Positions 15,988-16,181 of a stretch of 16,181 nt of DNA are shown here, piece by piece. The stretch comes from Chitinispirillaceae bacterium (GTDB lineage Bacteria; Fibrobacterota; Chitinivibrionia; Chitinivibrionales; Chitinispirillaceae), in the NCBI GenBank assembly GCA_016932075.1, contig JAFGDP010000153.1, positions 1-16,181 of the forward strand. Direction: 5' to 3'. Position numbers and translations under genes: made by a program. How positions within the stretch are numbered: position 1 is the stretch's first letter; the number at the start of each line of letters is the position of its first letter. Under the pieces are notes generated by a model. The model had not been told where the DNA came from. It searched no databases and saw only the letters and a program-made list of their open reading frames with translations.

Positions 15988-16040
15988 AACCGTTTGCCGG
16001 ATTGGTCCCGGACATGAGAATAATGCACGGTGCCGGTGAA

Positions 16041-16181
16041 TCATTCATTCCGTACTATCAGCGCGTGGGACCGGGCAAAGGCATGACGGACCGCCTGCAT
16101 CGTCACGAAATACACGCCGACCGGCAATCCGGCGCAGCGCAGTTCACCCCGCGGCCTCCTGATAACGTGACGTTCCACCAG
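16041..16181 (-). CDS. 3' end of a secreted protein gene (C-terminal sorting-like module)
   Basis: A minus-strand frame is open from the window edge to a TGA at 16041-16043, giving 46 residues. The stretch LRCAGLPVGVYFVTMQ followed by a basic/hydrophobic strand (SHALIVRNE) matches the 'GxLPxGVYFVxxxxxxxxxxxxxLVxx' pattern of Por/T9SS-like C-terminal modules also seen on the GH43 enzymes here. The catalytic part lies outside the window; another glycosidase is a fair guess from context only. It ends 53 bp before the arabinanase operator and lies on the same strand. Confidence 0.6.
   Translation of the reverse strand: MVERHVIRRPRGELRCAGLPVGVYFVTMQAVRHAFARSHALIVRNE

Noticed and set aside
16021..16178. 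Plus-strand open stretch near the window edge
   Set aside because: The minus strand gives a C-terminal sorting-like sequence with a proper stop that fits the strand and theme of all neighbours, so the plus-strand reading is a shadow.

Overview
The window reads as chromosomal DNA of a moderately GC-rich Gram-negative bacterium. The best lineage guess is Fibrobacterota or a related FCB-group polysaccharide degrader. Evidence for this: an outer-membrane barrel protein with a terminal aromatic residue, secreted GH43 glycosidases ending in short Por/T9SS-like C-terminal modules, large envelope TPR proteins, and a tRNA gene without encoded CCA. The lineage is inferred from gene style, not from a marker gene.

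Left part (1-2072, + strand): a compact three-gene set with the 3' end of a type III polyketide synthase gene, a UbiE/MenG-like methyltransferase and a second SAM methyltransferase joined by an ATGA stop/start overlap. It resembles bacterial phenolic-lipid or alkylquinone operons. A convergent gene (2083-3651, - strand) encodes an exported TPR protein. Divergent from it, a secreted PMP-like beta-helix protein (3893-4999) and a small DUF5808-like membrane protein (5012-5242) form a two-gene operon.

Middle part (5243-8225): an apparently intact Phd/RelB-type antitoxin is followed by a RelE/ParE toxin relic carrying an in-frame stop and two frame changes. Next come an exported, divergent M28-like protein with a PA domain, a tRNA-Arg(UCG) gene on the minus strand, and about 500 bp of debris. 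The debris holds a tandem 12-mer, a tRNA-Ser-like D-arm fragment and a possible four-helix-bundle gene relic.

Right part (8226-16181, all - strand): a secreted protein whose signal peptide is split by a frameshift, a SurA-N-like/TPR envelope protein, and a hemicellulose/arabinan locus. That locus contains an outer-membrane porin-like protein and GH43-CBM6 enzyme in one operon, a separate GH43 endo-arabinanase, and the last 46 codons of another secreted protein at the window edge.

The most interesting signal is regulatory. The porin-GH43 operon and the endo-arabinanase gene each carry the same 17-bp operator, GTATAC-N5-GTGTAC. In both it lies 39-40 bp from an identical CTTATATT box, which lies exactly 46 bp from the start codon. 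This implies a shared regulator, plausibly an activator bound near -61, controlling a small arabinan-use regulon.
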